Shown piece after piece: positions 44,205 through 55,339 of a DNA stretch of 64,000 bases (position 1 is the first letter of the stretch; every line of letters starts with the position of its first letter). The notes under the pieces are model-generated. The model ran no database searches and was not told where the DNA came from. It saw only the letters and a list, made by a program, of their open reading frames with translations. This DNA is from Eumeta japonica. Lineage: Eukaryota > Arthropoda > Insecta > Lepidoptera > Psychidae. The translations under genes were made by a program, and so were the position numbers. The stretch is from assembly GCA_005406025.1 (NCBI GenBank), contig BGZK01000725.1, positions 124,001-188,000 of the forward strand, read 5' to 3'.

Positions 44205-47080
44205 AATATCACGTAATTTTTTCCTCAAGAAACAGTGTAAAATTGCAACACCGGGTTAGATAAAACATGTTTTTCCACTAAATCCTACACAATAATATCT
44301 ATCGAATTACTGACCTCTTTCTGTGTGCATGCAACAATGGCTTGGAGTGACTAAATCGAAGAAGCTGAAGGAGCAGATAATTTTATTGAAAATCACACGG
44401 ACATGTTGGTTCCAGCAATCGCTTCCTAACAAAAATAGGCAAATTATGTTTTTCATTTTAATAAATCCAACGCACTCAAGCACAGGTTAACGTATGTACT
44501 CTAAAATATGCACTTAAAAAATGTTTACGTTAGATTGGGCTAACGTCAAAATTCCCGCACGTATTAATGGATACCTCCTTATACTTAAAATTCGTTCTTC
44601 GATCACAAAATAATATTCATAGAAAATAATTATTATGTACATCGTCGTGTATAGGACACAGACTACTGTAATTTAATAAAAAATTTCATTGGATTGCATA
44701 GTTTTACGATTCTGTAAACTCGAAAAATAAAATTGAAGATATAATATAAGTATACTTTTTTATAATCTAAAAGATATTAAAGAAAATATACGGAAATTGA
44801 TTATACCTCCCTATCACCGAAACTACTAAGCTATAAATTCTGAAAACAAAATATCGAAATATAGAATTTTACTCACTGAGTACATGAAAACCTAAAGACA
44901 AATAGGTCTTTAAATTTGCACTGGAATGGAAGTAGATGTACAGAAAAAAAATGCGCATAAAATGAATTGCTTATTTTCACAGAAAACTACTGCGATTGTT
45001 ATATTATATATATATATATGTTGATAATAATTTTACTCTTCGTAAATGCTAGTTATTTTCAACACTTAGTTACGTATTCCATTAATCATAACAAAAACAA
45101 TAAATAAAATAATTACAATTGATACTCGAAAAAAAAAGATTGACAGTAATTAAATAAAATCATTTTGAAAACGTTTGAGGTGTTCGAAGATAACCCATAT
45201 TTTCAATTAAACACTGCCCAAAAAATACTGCGTTTTTATTATATATGAAAATCAAAAAATCTAGATTATTTTTATGAAACATTTTATATAATTATTATTT
45301 TTTTTTACCAATTCTATTAATTTATTTTGTATTTTAAATTTGTATAACTAACAGTCATCGTCATAACTATTAAATACCATAATTGTTAATTAATGTAAAA
45401 AACGTAGTATTTATTTACATTGTGCATAATCTGTTCTTACGAACCAAATACTTAAAAAAATCTAATATCTATCCATGATCTAAGAATTTCATAGGATTAT
45501 GTACGTTTTTCGTTAGCGAATTTGATACTTATACCGAATACAATTTATGAAAGATCTGGATGTCAGTCTGTACGAAATGTTTTGAAATTGAAACTACACG
45601 GGTTGTTGATCTTAACCTTAGAATTAATTAAGGCCACACAAAATAAAAAAAAAAACCCAACAGGTAAGAAGGGACTTAAATTTTAATGAAGAAAGAGAAT
45701 AAATAGGTTTTGTCATATGCACGGCCGTAGGTGTTTTCAGACTGATAACTACATAGTACATACACCTGGGAAAAAAATAATGATCAATATTTTCTATATT
45801 TTTCTCATCATAATGTTTGTCTCTTCTTTTATCCTTCTTAATATATAATTTAATCGGCGAGTGATCGACAGCTAATAATTATAACATAGCAATAATTTAA
45901 AGGAAAAATTTCAAGAAGTTCATTCACCAAACTTCATGCAGCCGCTTATTCACAACATTCTGTATTGATTGCAATTCTGCCTGTATCTACTCATTGTGGT
46001 GCATCGAAATGAATTTTACTGCACGTTTTTGCAGCAAAGCGCACGCACTGATTGTGACTCCTCCGCGGAAAAATATGTATTGGGAGCGTTTAGTTATTAC
46101 CTTGAGCTACCTAATGATATTGAATTGAATTGAATATTGAACGTATCGCTTACTGCTTGCATTTCGCCGATGACAGCCTCATCAAACGACATACGAGATT
46201 ATTTTCGTAACGTTATTACTTTCGCACCAGTCTGCGGAGTGAGACATTGGTCTCGTTAAAACTTCGGCTGATTGAAAAGTACGTCAGCAGAGGCTAAGCT
46301 GTAAGAGCTAACTGCATATAATTTTGTGTGTAGGATCTACTTGTAAAGCAACAGACACTAAAGAAGAGTTTTCATTAATTCATCCCATAAGAAAATAATA
46401 AATAAATGAAATAAGAAATAAGAGCAAGAAATATTGGACGTGTTTTAAATTAAAAATGGTGGAATTGGTATTGAGGTTTTTGATTCAAAAATTATAAAAG
46501 ACAGATTTCGACATTCAATTGAATAATTTTGTGTGAGTAGTGTGAGACATTTAATTGGAATCGGAACAAAGAGTATTAAGCGTAATTCATCCGTTATAGT
46601 TGCCGAGAAGGAAAATTAATTCTCAGGATCACGGTCGGAAGCGCATTATTTTCAACTTAAGATTTAGGTCAAACCGAGAGTGGGATTGGAGTTGAAGCCG
46701 AGAATCGGTGATCGAAGAGGAGAGAATGATGGAAATCAGGGTTGAAAACGAGATCAGAATAAGTTTCTGGAACTAGCCATTTATATAGAAAATAATAAAA
46801 AAAAATACTACACTTTAAAATAGAAATCTTTGGTGCAGAATAGAGTTTTGTAGCTGTACAGCAGTAGGTACTGCAAAATATAATTTGTTCCATATAACTG
46901 TCAATAGTTTTTACATTATGGCGTAATTTTAAAAATTACGTCTCTTCATCACTATGGATTTAAAATGTGAAAATTTTTGTAGTATGATTTTCTAAAATTT
47001 TAAGTGTAATATGAAAGCTCATCAGAGCCTCGCTCGGTTTTGAACTTCCTTTGGGGATGAAGCACCATGCAAGATGACTA
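44205..47080. other. AT-rich intergenic DNA, nothing recognised
   Basis: No coding trace is seen. A (TA) run lies at about 45004-45020 and an exact 9-bp inverted repeat (CGTAATTTT/AAAATTACG) at 46922-46940. A minus-strand frame of 74 codons at 46669-46893 carries no motif. Confidence 0.5.
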
Positions 47081-47084
47081 CTTA

Positions 47085-47760
47085 TAGCCGATTTTCAGAA
47101 TTCAAACGCGATCGTGTCAATCTCAGTGATGAATATATCGATGGTCGCCCGTCCAGCGATGCGAACAATAAAAACGTCGATTATGTGCGCTGTATGATTG
47201 AAACGGACAGACATATGACCTACCACGAGATTCGGGCATTTTAAGCATGAGCATGAGTCAAATATTATACAATCAATTTTACACAAACATTTGGATATGA
47301 AAAGGCTGTGGTCGCGGTGGATCTCACACAATTTATCTGAGGCACCACGTAATTTGTAGCGCATAATAATAAGCGTGAATTTAGTATCATCTTGCACCAC
47401 GACAATGTCAGTTCTAACACGGCAAATAATTTTTTGAAGGAGAAAAACCTATTGAGCAATTTTATGTACAGTGCCGATCTGGTTGGTACCTTGTGACTTT
47501 TTTATTAGCAAAAATTAAGAACCAATTATGCGGTGACCGATTTTTATCACCAGAAGAGGCTGTCGAAGAGTACGAATAACGTGTATCCGAGGTCATCAGG
47601 GAGGAGCGGTATAAATGTTTTCAAAATCGGTTTGTTCATATGAAAAAGTGCATTTATCCCAAGGGAGAATATTTTGAGAAGAAATAAATTAATTTTTGAC
47701 CATACCTAGTATTTTTTTTCTCATTCTTGCAAAAATTTTCAGAGCGCCTTACGTATACTA
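47085..47760 (+). mobile_element. Second mariner, a different subfamily, internally deleted
   Basis: The plus strand carries the two ends of a mariner transposase with the middle missing. The right end (CATTCTTGCAAAAATTTTCA, about 47722-47745) resembles the 3' terminal sequence of mariners. Its subfamily differs from the element at 8.2 kb, as shown by the wording of the transposase. The left terminal repeat was not located. Confidence 0.75.
47090..47687 (+). pseudogene. mariner transposase pseudogene lacking the first catalytic region
   Basis: The N-terminal DNA-binding part reads FSEFKRDRVNLSDEYIDGRP, NKNVDYVRCMIETDRHMTYH, EIRA, then after a shift QSILHKHLDMKRLWSRWISH and NLSEA (to about 47350). 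The text then jumps to the middle of the catalytic domain: IILHHDNVSSNTANNFLKEK (HHDN, with the second catalytic Asp intact), a degraded PPYSPDLAP (MYSADLV), then KIKNQLCGDRFLSPEEAVEE, RYKCFQNRFVHMKKCIY and PKGEYFEKK with the stop at about 47687. The block with the first catalytic Asp (GDE-W box) is deleted and the PCDFFLF box with the third is shifted and stopped. The protein is dead. The minus-strand frames over the same bases are shadows. Confidence 0.88.
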
Positions 47761-47764
47761 TCCC

Positions 47765-48680
47765 ATAATTCTTTTATGTCAGATCTGGGCGCGCGGAACG
47801 CAAACCGTATACGATGACCTGATACAGCTTGAGATCCACTAAACGAATCTATTGTCATTAAAGCGATGACAACATCTGGGACCTGGGCGAGACGGCGTAA
47901 CGTTCTGTCCAAAATTCGGAGAGTTTTAATTTGACCTGAGTTAAACGCTCATAGGTCTATCATCCCATGGTCAAGAACGAATTCAACATCGCTCAGGAAT
48001 AGAATAATATCGATATTAAAAGACAGGGGAATGTATTTTATTTGCATGCGAGTAAAGCAACAGCCAATAGCTGCTATAGAATGTGCACATAGTGAGTTTA
48101 TATTATAATATAAACTCACCACGGAATTATTTATTGAAATATAATCGACCTGGAACTACGTCACGCTGCACTCTTGCACACGTCACAGGATAACGGGAGT
48201 GCTGCTACTCCCTTCATTTTCAGAGCTGCTTTCGATTTCGAGCGCCCGTTAGCCGGCGCCGCGTCAGCCTCGCCACGTAATCGGGTTTTAGAAAATGAAA
48301 TTTAGCGCGTCCGTGGATCACCATAAAAGGGTCGGCGTGCTCTCGGACTTCTGTGACCTCCTAAAGCGGCTTCCTATCGATTTCTCCTTTTAAAGAATTC
48401 CTAACTCTTCGTGTTTTCGTTTAGTGAACCGCTACGAAAACAACAAAGAAAAACGGATATTTTTCAAATTTATTATGAATAACGAAAGACTTGTACGTAA
48501 TATTTATACATCATATCGTGATGCCATTACGACTGTTCTTGGATGAAGTGTTATAACTTTTGTGTGGAGTTTATTAGAGATTTTACGTAAAGAGGAAAAT
48601 ATATAATGTAAAAAGGAAAGAATTAGTATCGTGAAAAATTTATTCCTGTTTATTTATTTACTACTATTTTCAACTTGGCA
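47765..48680. other. Intergenic DNA with a GC-rich patch and a palindrome
   Basis: A GC-richer stretch lies at about 48170-48380, and a perfect 28-bp palindrome at 48092-48119. No protein is recognised. A possible old repeat at 47770-48010 is GC-richer than its flanks but unreadable. Confidence 0.45.
48092..48119. repeat. 28-bp perfect palindrome without spacer
   Basis: GTGAGTTTATATTA at 48092-48105 is followed directly by its reverse complement. The axis is at 48105/48106, and flanking bases do not extend the symmetry. Confidence 0.93.
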
Positions 48681-48689
48681 TGGGCTTCT

Positions 48690-49525
48690 GTATCACACAT
48701 ACAATTGAAATTGAGCACAAATTTCAATGTCTGTTATCGAGAAAAATATACATCATTATTTTATTAAATGGAGTACTCGTATGTGACGATGTGCTTCAGG
48801 TACATGATATGAGATCGTCTGGATCCGTTGTCCGCACAGGAGTGCCACAGGGATCAATCCTAGATCCGTTTCTGTTTTTAGTTTATATTGATGAATTACC
48901 TAGTGGGGCATTCTATTATTATTATTTACTCAACTATGACGACGTGAAGATTGCTATCTCCAAAACTAAAAAAAATATTTTACTGAAAACAATTTACTTT
49001 TTAATAGCAAGAAAACAAAATGTGTTAAATTCTCACTTCCTAATTTAGAAGAAATGAGTAATTAAAGCTTGTTGATGTAACTATATTTCTGGAATTTACT
49101 TTAGATAATAAATTTCAACGGGATCCTCATATCAGTGAGTTGGCGAAAAGCCTTTGTTAAAAAATACAGATGAACATAATTTCATTGCTAAAAATAAAAA
49201 TAATCTATGTTTATACGTTCTTCTACTACATAAAGTTGCGAATTCATTTAGGGGGCTTTGTGTGCGCATGTTCAATAAAATTCCGGAGGATGTACAAAAT
49301 TTACCCTTAAACAAATTTAAAGTCTTTGTTACGCAAACACTGCAAAAAAAAATACATATATATAAACCAAAATTGTTTGAAGACACTTTCAAATTTCTTG
49401 CTCGTTCTTAAGAGATAACTGCCTTACGAAAGAGTGGTAATATAAAAATGGGTTTTTTTTTAAAACCTTGAAAATTCTTTAAATGTTGTGATACAATCTA
49501 CGAAATAAAGATATTCAGAATTTGA
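48690..49525 (+). mobile_element. 5'-truncated CR1-like LINE, 3' end
   Basis: This fragment keeps the end of a reverse transcriptase, the C-terminal tail and a 3' UTR. The UTR finishes with CGAAATAAAGATATTCAGAA and a short TTTGAA repeat (about 49500-49530). Ending in AATAAAGATATT plus a short tandem repeat is usual for this type of element. Confidence 0.75.
48770..49411 (+). pseudogene. Reverse transcriptase C-terminal part, broken
   Basis: Read rightwards: RSSGSVVRTGVPQGSILDPF then LFLVYIDELP (motif B, about 48810-48900), NYDDVKIAI (motif C, YxDD with both Asp retained, about 48933-48960), then after a stop at 49046 VTIFLEFTLDNKFQRDPHIS and ELAKS (about 49078-49150). A further open frame from 49154 reads NLCLYVLLLHKVANSFRGLC, VRMFNKIPEDVQNLPLNKFK and ends at a stop at 49409. 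The last part matches the C-terminal tail of CR1/jockey-superfamily polyproteins (YN..P...K...F...LK..L). The 5' half, including the endonuclease and RT fingers, is missing. The fragment at 3.6-4.2 kb covers the complementary 5' RT part of a similar element, but there is no evidence that they were once one copy. Confidence 0.83.
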
Positions 49526-49529
49526 ATTT

Positions 49530-52285
49530 GAAATTGTACTTTCTGTTATAACACAAAAATGATACTTTTTCATGTTTATTAAGAATTCTCACTTTTAAAA
49601 TTAATATAAGTATAATAAAACATGGATTACAAATTGTTTGAAAAACTGTCGTAATCAATAAATATTTCAATATCGTCTCGTTAAATGCCTTCAGAATCAT
49701 TTCGTAATAGACAAAAATAAACATGCAACGTACATTATATACAGTCCAAATTTTCTTCTGGTATGTTGTTGATTCAGATAGAACAGCAGAAAAATATTGC
49801 TGACACAAATTATAAATTTGATTGAAGTTTGATCGCATTTGCTTTAGCAACACTTGCAGGCCAATCCATATACATTTCGCTGATTTTGAGCTTTGAGAAA
49901 TTAAAATTTGTATTCATCATTTTTTGTACTCTTCAACTCTTCTAGCCGTAAAAAATATTTGAGTATTTTTAAATTCTTTGAACTCAAAATTGTTGGTCTT
50001 ATTTTATTAAAAAGATTGTCAGACATCTTTTGATCAAATCAACTGATTTCAATAGAGCTGACGTGATTTGATTTAGCAATTTTTTGAACCCAAAAAAGAA
50101 TATGAATTTTAAAAATCAATCATTGAAAAAATAAAAAACATGATTCGCGATAATACACTTACATTTATTAACTTAAAATTTATTTAATGGTATTATTTCC
50201 TCATATACACTTATCCCACCTTCAATTCGTAATTGAAAATTGACACTTAACGTTGTTTTACGTTAGTGTCATGAATTGTAATTGATTTTGCAATAGTAAG
50301 AACTAATATCTATACTTACTATACTACCATAACATTATTGATAAGTTAATGTTATTTGGTGGTTTTTTCACATATGTTGCACACTAAATTTATTGTTATA
50401 TTTTCAATTTTCATATCATTTGATACAGGCTGACTTATATAAATCTCAATTCCATCTCAGAAAAAATTTGAAACAAGGTGTGTTAACGAGAAACTTGATA
50501 TAAAAGGCAGATCGATATTTTATAATATTTTTTTTGTTTTGTATTTTTAGACTGGTTTAATTTTAAAATTGTACACATGTTTTGTGAGTGATTTTATGTC
50601 AATCTGTGATAAATTTTCTTGTCATAAAGTAATATCATAGTGATGAAAGTAACAAGATAATTTTATTGTTATCTATCAATCAAAAAGATGAAAAACTATT
50701 GTCTTTAATTTAGGAGAAATCTTAATGAAAACATGATTTATTTTTTTTATTTTATAGATATTTGCTTGTCCGATATTTTTTGTAGCATTCAAGGGAGCAA
50801 ACGAGGATGCGAGCCACCAGAGAAAAGGAGATGACCGTCGCCCATGGACAGTGGCGGCGCAAGAGTTTAGTTTGATGACGGCAAAATAAATTTTGTGAGA
50901 CCCTCTGTTGGCGCGAGAGGACATATTTTACATGAAGAAAAAGAACTGAAATTTTAAGTTTTTTCAATATTCATATATAAATTCATAATAAAATAAGTCA
51001 GGTATGCGGATTATGCAAATAAGTTATCGGTACGTTTATTCGTATGGTATATGCGGTGAAGAGGGGGTGTGAACCAACGGAAATATCACTCAGTAGACAA
51101 AATGCAACAACACCGGTAGCTGCTATTTCACACCCATATTCTGTGCGAGCGTGTTATCTGAATTTTTGTGTCGCAGCCAAGTTGGCCACAACTTCGCTCT
51201 ACCACATTAAAACATGTGGAAGGAGCCAAAGATGTAAATACTTTTTTATATTCATTATTTTAATAACCTTTCAAAAATTAAATTATCGTGAAAATATTGA
51301 AACTTTCATTAATAAAATTCATAAAGCGGGGAAAAGTTCAAATCGACATTATCTTCATGAAGATCGAAAATGGTTTATTTTATAAACCCTTAAAAAAATA
51401 GCACAAAGTCGCTGCCTCTTCGTTCTTGAACTCACTGTCCGAGGAGCGTGATTCTTTGCGTACGCACAAAGAGTTATTATTGGAGTAAAAAACTTTCACG
51501 TATTTCATAGGAACCATTCTTACGATGGCGTGTATGTACATCACGAATGCGAAAAGAGAGCGAAGCCTCTTTCATCTTTTTAGAATTTATTGAGGAGGAT
51601 ACACAAAGGCTTTTTTTTATTCCGTCATATATCATGCGACATGGTGCATTACAAAATACATTGAGAAATTTATTACATTTTATTGAGGTGACTTGAGACA
51701 TTTATACGACATTAATATATCAATAAATAAATCAGAATTATGTACTGAAGGTGGAAATCCAAAAAATTTTGCTAAATTAAATAATTTTGCAATATTTGCA
51801 TGTACCTACATCTGCTGCTAATAGCAGATATATATCAATATGAACTTAAAAATACGAGTGCTTGTAACGCGCGATTGAATTAAAAAATGTTTATTTAGAG
51901 TTGTCACAGATATTACGATTAATTGAAAATCGATAAGTTATACTCGAATTTTATGTCATAAATCGGGATAGTAATCGTGGCGAACGAGAGATCGCTACAT
52001 ATGAAAAAAAATGAAGAATTTCATTTTATTTCCGTTTGAATGGAGCTACTGATTAGACACATTAGACATATATTTATATGTGAAGTTGTCGTTTATGAAC
52101 GTTGGCCGATTTTAGTTTTAAAATTTGATTTGGTGACAAATTCAAATTTGAATTTATAAATGCGGAAACTGCATAACCAGAATATACATTTTAGTGAACA
52201 CTACTTCCATCCGAAAAATTAAATCAGTGACCTCCAAGTCCCGCCCAAAATAGTTTTGCCTCAAACATTACCAATAGTATAAGGT
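49530..52285. other. Intergenic DNA, nothing firmly recognised
   Basis: A GC-richer block at about 50770-50930 may be part of an old repeat. The plus-strand frame at 51044-51385 (113 codons) and minus-strand frames at 49515-49853, 50676-50967 and 51477-51701 show no family motif. Confidence 0.45.
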
Positions 52286-52288
52286 ACT

Positions 52289-53345
52289 AGAGGACCCGTG
52301 CTCCTTCTCGCCATTATGTCGGTAATGTAATTCAAAAACAACCCTTTTTATATGATGAGTGATTGTAACTTCATTTAGGTTAAGTCACAATTACTCTTCA
52401 TGTGGGTTATTATTACCTTCATTAGGTTACAATTAAGACTGATTCCCGCAAGTAGATTCTTACTCGCGTAATGATTCGTCCCTGCCCCCTGTGGAATATT
52501 CACACTTATCTACCCTCCAACTCAACCAACTGAACTGTGCAAAAACTCAAAAGAAAGTATTCGTTCCAGTGAGTCCTTTTAAATCAAAACGAACCACATG
52601 TCTCATTTAGAACCGGAGATATAAGGAAATAAAATTTGAAACGCGTGACGATATGCGAAGCATGGTTAATGACAAGTCTGAGCATCAATAACTTTAATTA
52701 AAAAAAAAAACTGTTAGCCGTCATGGGACGCCTGGCAGATGTGAAACATCGAGTTTGTACAAGTAGTATGCATAAAAGACAAGATTACGACAGGAACTAA
52801 ATATAGCATAATGGAAAAATTAAATATGACGATTTTTTTACAGAAAGTGATGATTATTTATTTAATAAACATTTATTTTCATTAAATACAAAAATTCAAT
52901 ATTAATTTCAAGTTGCCACAAATTAATTCATTTCATCTGTGAGTTTAAATACCGGCACCATCGAACCGAGTAAGAAGGGGAGTCGCACCGTCGCTTGCGC
53001 ATGGCGACACGTCGCCACATCGTACATACCTGTGAACTTTATATATCTATAGTATAGCGTAGCAAACGGTCGCCACACCGTACACATTACTACATTTTGA
53101 CTATATATATACCATTGTATAACGTGGCGACCCGTCGCCACACAGTGCACTCTACTATACATAGACTATATATATACCCTAATATAGCGTGGCGACCCGT
53201 CCCCACGGCAAGCGTCGCCACGCCAACAATCTGGTTTACCCTGCGCCTATAGATGTTTCACATCAAAAATTAAGCGAATCGGTTGGATAGAGTAGTCGGA
53301 CGGACTCTTAATATATTTCATTTTTTTTATGTATAGATAAATAAT
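52289..53345 (+). repeat. Non-autonomous interspersed repeat with internal minisatellite
   Basis: The left side starts near TACTAGAGGACCCGTGCTCC (52289), wording I associate with a very common insect repeat type (TACTAGCxGACCCG...). The right side ends GCGAATCGGTTGGATAGAGT, AGTCGGACGGACTC and ATGTATAGAT near 53335. Inside, GATGTGAAACATC at about 52738 and its exact reverse complement at about 53250 bracket the minisatellite. No protein is encoded. The element limits are approximate. Confidence 0.5.
52995..53222. repeat. ~64-bp tandem repeat whose junctions are palindromes
   Basis: Units begin with GTCGCCACA at about 53010, 53071 and 53137, with a partial fourth near 53199. Each unit has a GC-rich edge and a TATATATA-type middle. 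Where units meet, the edges form hairpins: TGGCGAC-AC-GTCGCCA (about 53001), GTGGCGAC-CC-GTCGCCAC (about 53127) and a one-mismatch version near 53190. The minus-strand frame at 52923-53162 is just this repeat translated. Confidence 0.85.
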
Positions 53346-53690
53346 AGATTTAGAAGTCCGTCGCTACGTTTCCTTAGCAAAAATCTGAATCTGAATATAA
53401 AGATCCTATTTTTACTCGTGGGAGTCGTGAATGTGTCGAGCAAATCTTGTTCCTCGCAACTAACACCTTTTCTTCCATCGCATATAAAATGGATGCCCCG
53501 CTAGATTGGGGACAAGATACTTCAAAAATCTTCTTTGACAAATTTCGGATTAGTATCACCACAGTTTTTTATCCAGGGTAAATTTAGGTGTAGAGGCAAG
53601 TTCCCTAAAAATATAACACTATAAAATAATGCCGACATTGCGCCCAGATTAAGAGCTTGTTATGCAGACAGACAAAGAAGGCTTTTCCTT
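53346..53690. other. Intergenic, nothing recognised
   Basis: A short minus-strand frame at 53374-53562 has no recognisable motif. The region separates the minisatellite-bearing repeat from the MITE. Confidence 0.4.
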
Positions 53691-53694
53691 TGTA

Positions 53695-53841
53695 CTATTA
53701 CGTTATAAAAATATGTACATACATATTTTTATAACGTATATTTTATATAAAAATATTATTATATAAATATTATTATATAAACATTTTATATAAATATATT
53801 TTTACAAAAATATGTACATACATATTTTTATGTCGTAATAG
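53695..53841. mobile_element. 147-bp palindromic MITE with TA target duplication
   Basis: The element begins CTATTACGTTATAAAAATAT and ends with the reverse complement of CTATTACGACATAAAAATAT. Over 40 bp the two ends differ at only five positions. TA lies immediately outside both ends (53693-53694 and 53842-53843), the target duplication of Tc1/mariner-class elements. Each end also contains its own hairpin: 53701-53738 has a perfect 17-bp stem with loop ACAT. There is no coding capacity, so it would need a transposase in trans. Confidence 0.82.
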
Positions 53842-53844
53842 TAG

Positions 53845-54445
53845 ACAATAGACAAATATACTGTAGATAAATGTTTTACCAATTCCATGAAATTATTTAT
53901 TGGGTCCATTTCTAATATTCTAGTGATTTGCATCTAAATATATCTACATGCAACCAGGACAAAAATGTTGCGTGTTACAAAAACTACGCATATCTGGAAA
54001 ATTTTTGACTTTTTAGTACATCTCTGTTATATCTCATACATGAGACAAAATTTTGAAAGGTGAGTTCCTTTTATTATGTGGGCAAGCAATGTATATCAAT
54101 TTTTAAGAATTTAATGCCTAATATAAATAACACGGTAATAATAATAACAAGCAGTAAATGGTTATTCGAGTGCCCCTATTTCTTTGAAGTTAAAGATATT
54201 AAATTTCGTATCAAAATTATTATCAACGCTATTCATTATAATAAAAATACATGTTTCAGTGGTTTTGAATATTCAATCCAATTTCAATAAGGACATTGAA
54301 GTAAACATTCTAGAAGTTTACTTCAATACAGAGCTAAAAGTGCTAAGCGTTAAAAACACAAACGTAGTTTATTACAATGTGAATAAAAATTTATTATAGT
54401 ATAAATTTTTATCGTGACTAACAAACATCTATCATATTATATGAA
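53845..54445. other. AT-rich DNA with a hairpin at 54295-54327
   Basis: ATTGAAGTAAAC at 54295-54306 pairs exactly with 54316-54327 around a 9-nt loop. Open frames at 54060-54399 are AT-rich and unassigned. Confidence 0.5.
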
Positions 54446-54705
54446 AACGTATTAAGGAAGTAAACGCGCACTGATATTCGAAAAATAAAATACGTTATTG
54501 ATTTCATTTTAAAAAACCCCCTCAATAAAATATTTTGATAACCATAAGTAAAATAAATAAGATTCAAGACCATATTCTTTTCCAAATTCATAAAAGAATT
54601 TTCACCAACTGGTTTTGTAAACATACCCACAATTTGATTATCAATTTTAATATAATCTATATTAGTTACTCCTAAATTTCATCTTTTTTTCTTCACATTT
54701 AAGTT
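54446..54705 (-). pseudogene. Copia-type polyprotein C-terminus (RNase H end)
   Basis: On the minus strand a frame reads NIDYIKIDNQIVGMFTKPVG then ENSFMNLEKNMVL (about 54660-54560) and ends in ILLRGFFK. Ty1/copia polyproteins finish with a segment of the form VxYVxTxxQIADxFTKPLGxxKFxxLxxxLG, so QIVGMFTKPVG is a fair match with A-D replaced by V-G. TTGAGGGGGT near 54528-54519 (minus) resembles the polypurine tract next to the 3' LTR. No LTR can be paired. Sequence farther upstream on this strand (to about 55085) has only a faint RNase H resemblance. Confidence 0.55.
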
Positions 54706-55185
54706 TATTCATTTGTTTAAATTGATGAACTTTAAATTCATTAAATATTTACAAATTTATTTCTTCTATTAATGACTCTTTATTATCTAGGTAAAAGAAC
54801 TATGGATTTACTTTATTTCTATGGTCTGTTTAGCAAAAAAATAAATCATACATTCTTTTATATTTTTTCTGAATCCAATAAACAATCCTTTTACACCTCA
54901 TATCTCATTTTGTATTTTTCATATCATATTTTTTTTGAATTATGCACAAAAATTTTGGATCCAATTTTTTTGAAATTGTTATTATATCATATTTCTTTTC
55001 ACATTAAATTGCAAATGGTGTTTTCTCCTCAACAAAACTTTTCCGGTTTGATCCAATGTGTAAGATGCTGTAGTAACAACTTCTGACTAAAATTATTTTA
55101 CAATACTTAACAAAAATGAAAATACTTGTACAAATAGAAATTCTGTTCAAGTTAATGTATACTAGTTTGTGATTTGTGTTAAAAA
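54706..55185. other. AT-rich DNA between the two copia scraps
   Basis: A plus-strand frame at 54772-55086 is Phe/Tyr/Leu-rich, as AT-rich DNA gives by chance. If either copia scrap extends inward, its RNase H core would lie here, but I cannot read it. Confidence 0.4.
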
Positions 55186-55186
55186 T

Positions 55187-55330
55187 TGCTTAATATTTTT
55201 TTCAGTTATCAGGTTACATATATTTTACTATGTAGTACCAACAAGTCATAAATTAAGAGACATTTTAACAAAACAATGACCTGAAATTTCCAGACGACTC
55301 AATTTTTCGTTCCTTCCACAATTTAATAAT
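55187..55330 (+). pseudogene. Second copia-type C-terminal scrap, opposite strand
   Basis: The plus strand reads YYVVPTSHKLRDILTKQ then a stop where Leu or Trp is expected, then PEISRRLNFSFLPQFNNYIT (about 55235-55345). The conserved Ty1/copia segment is YVPTxxxLADILTKxLPxxRFxxL, and the match to V-P-T-S-H-x-L-x-D-I-L-T-K is good but short. About 190 bases later CTGTTGGTTAATG at about 55479 could be an LTR start. It points away from the minus-strand scrap at 54.45-54.7 kb. Confidence 0.42.
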
Positions 55331-55339
55331 TACATCACT

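Noticed and set aside
47095..47459. Minus-strand frames of 101 and 64 codons
   Set aside because: The plus strand of the same bases reads as mariner transposase; these are antisense shadows.
52995..53222. Regular palindromic repeats as a CRISPR array
   Set aside because: The spacers are similar to each other (tandem units), there are no cas genes, and the context is an insect genome.
54772..55086. A 104-codon Phe/Tyr-rich plus-strand frame as a membrane protein
   Set aside because: The hydrophobicity follows from AT-rich codons. There is no start context, no homology, and it lies between copia scraps.
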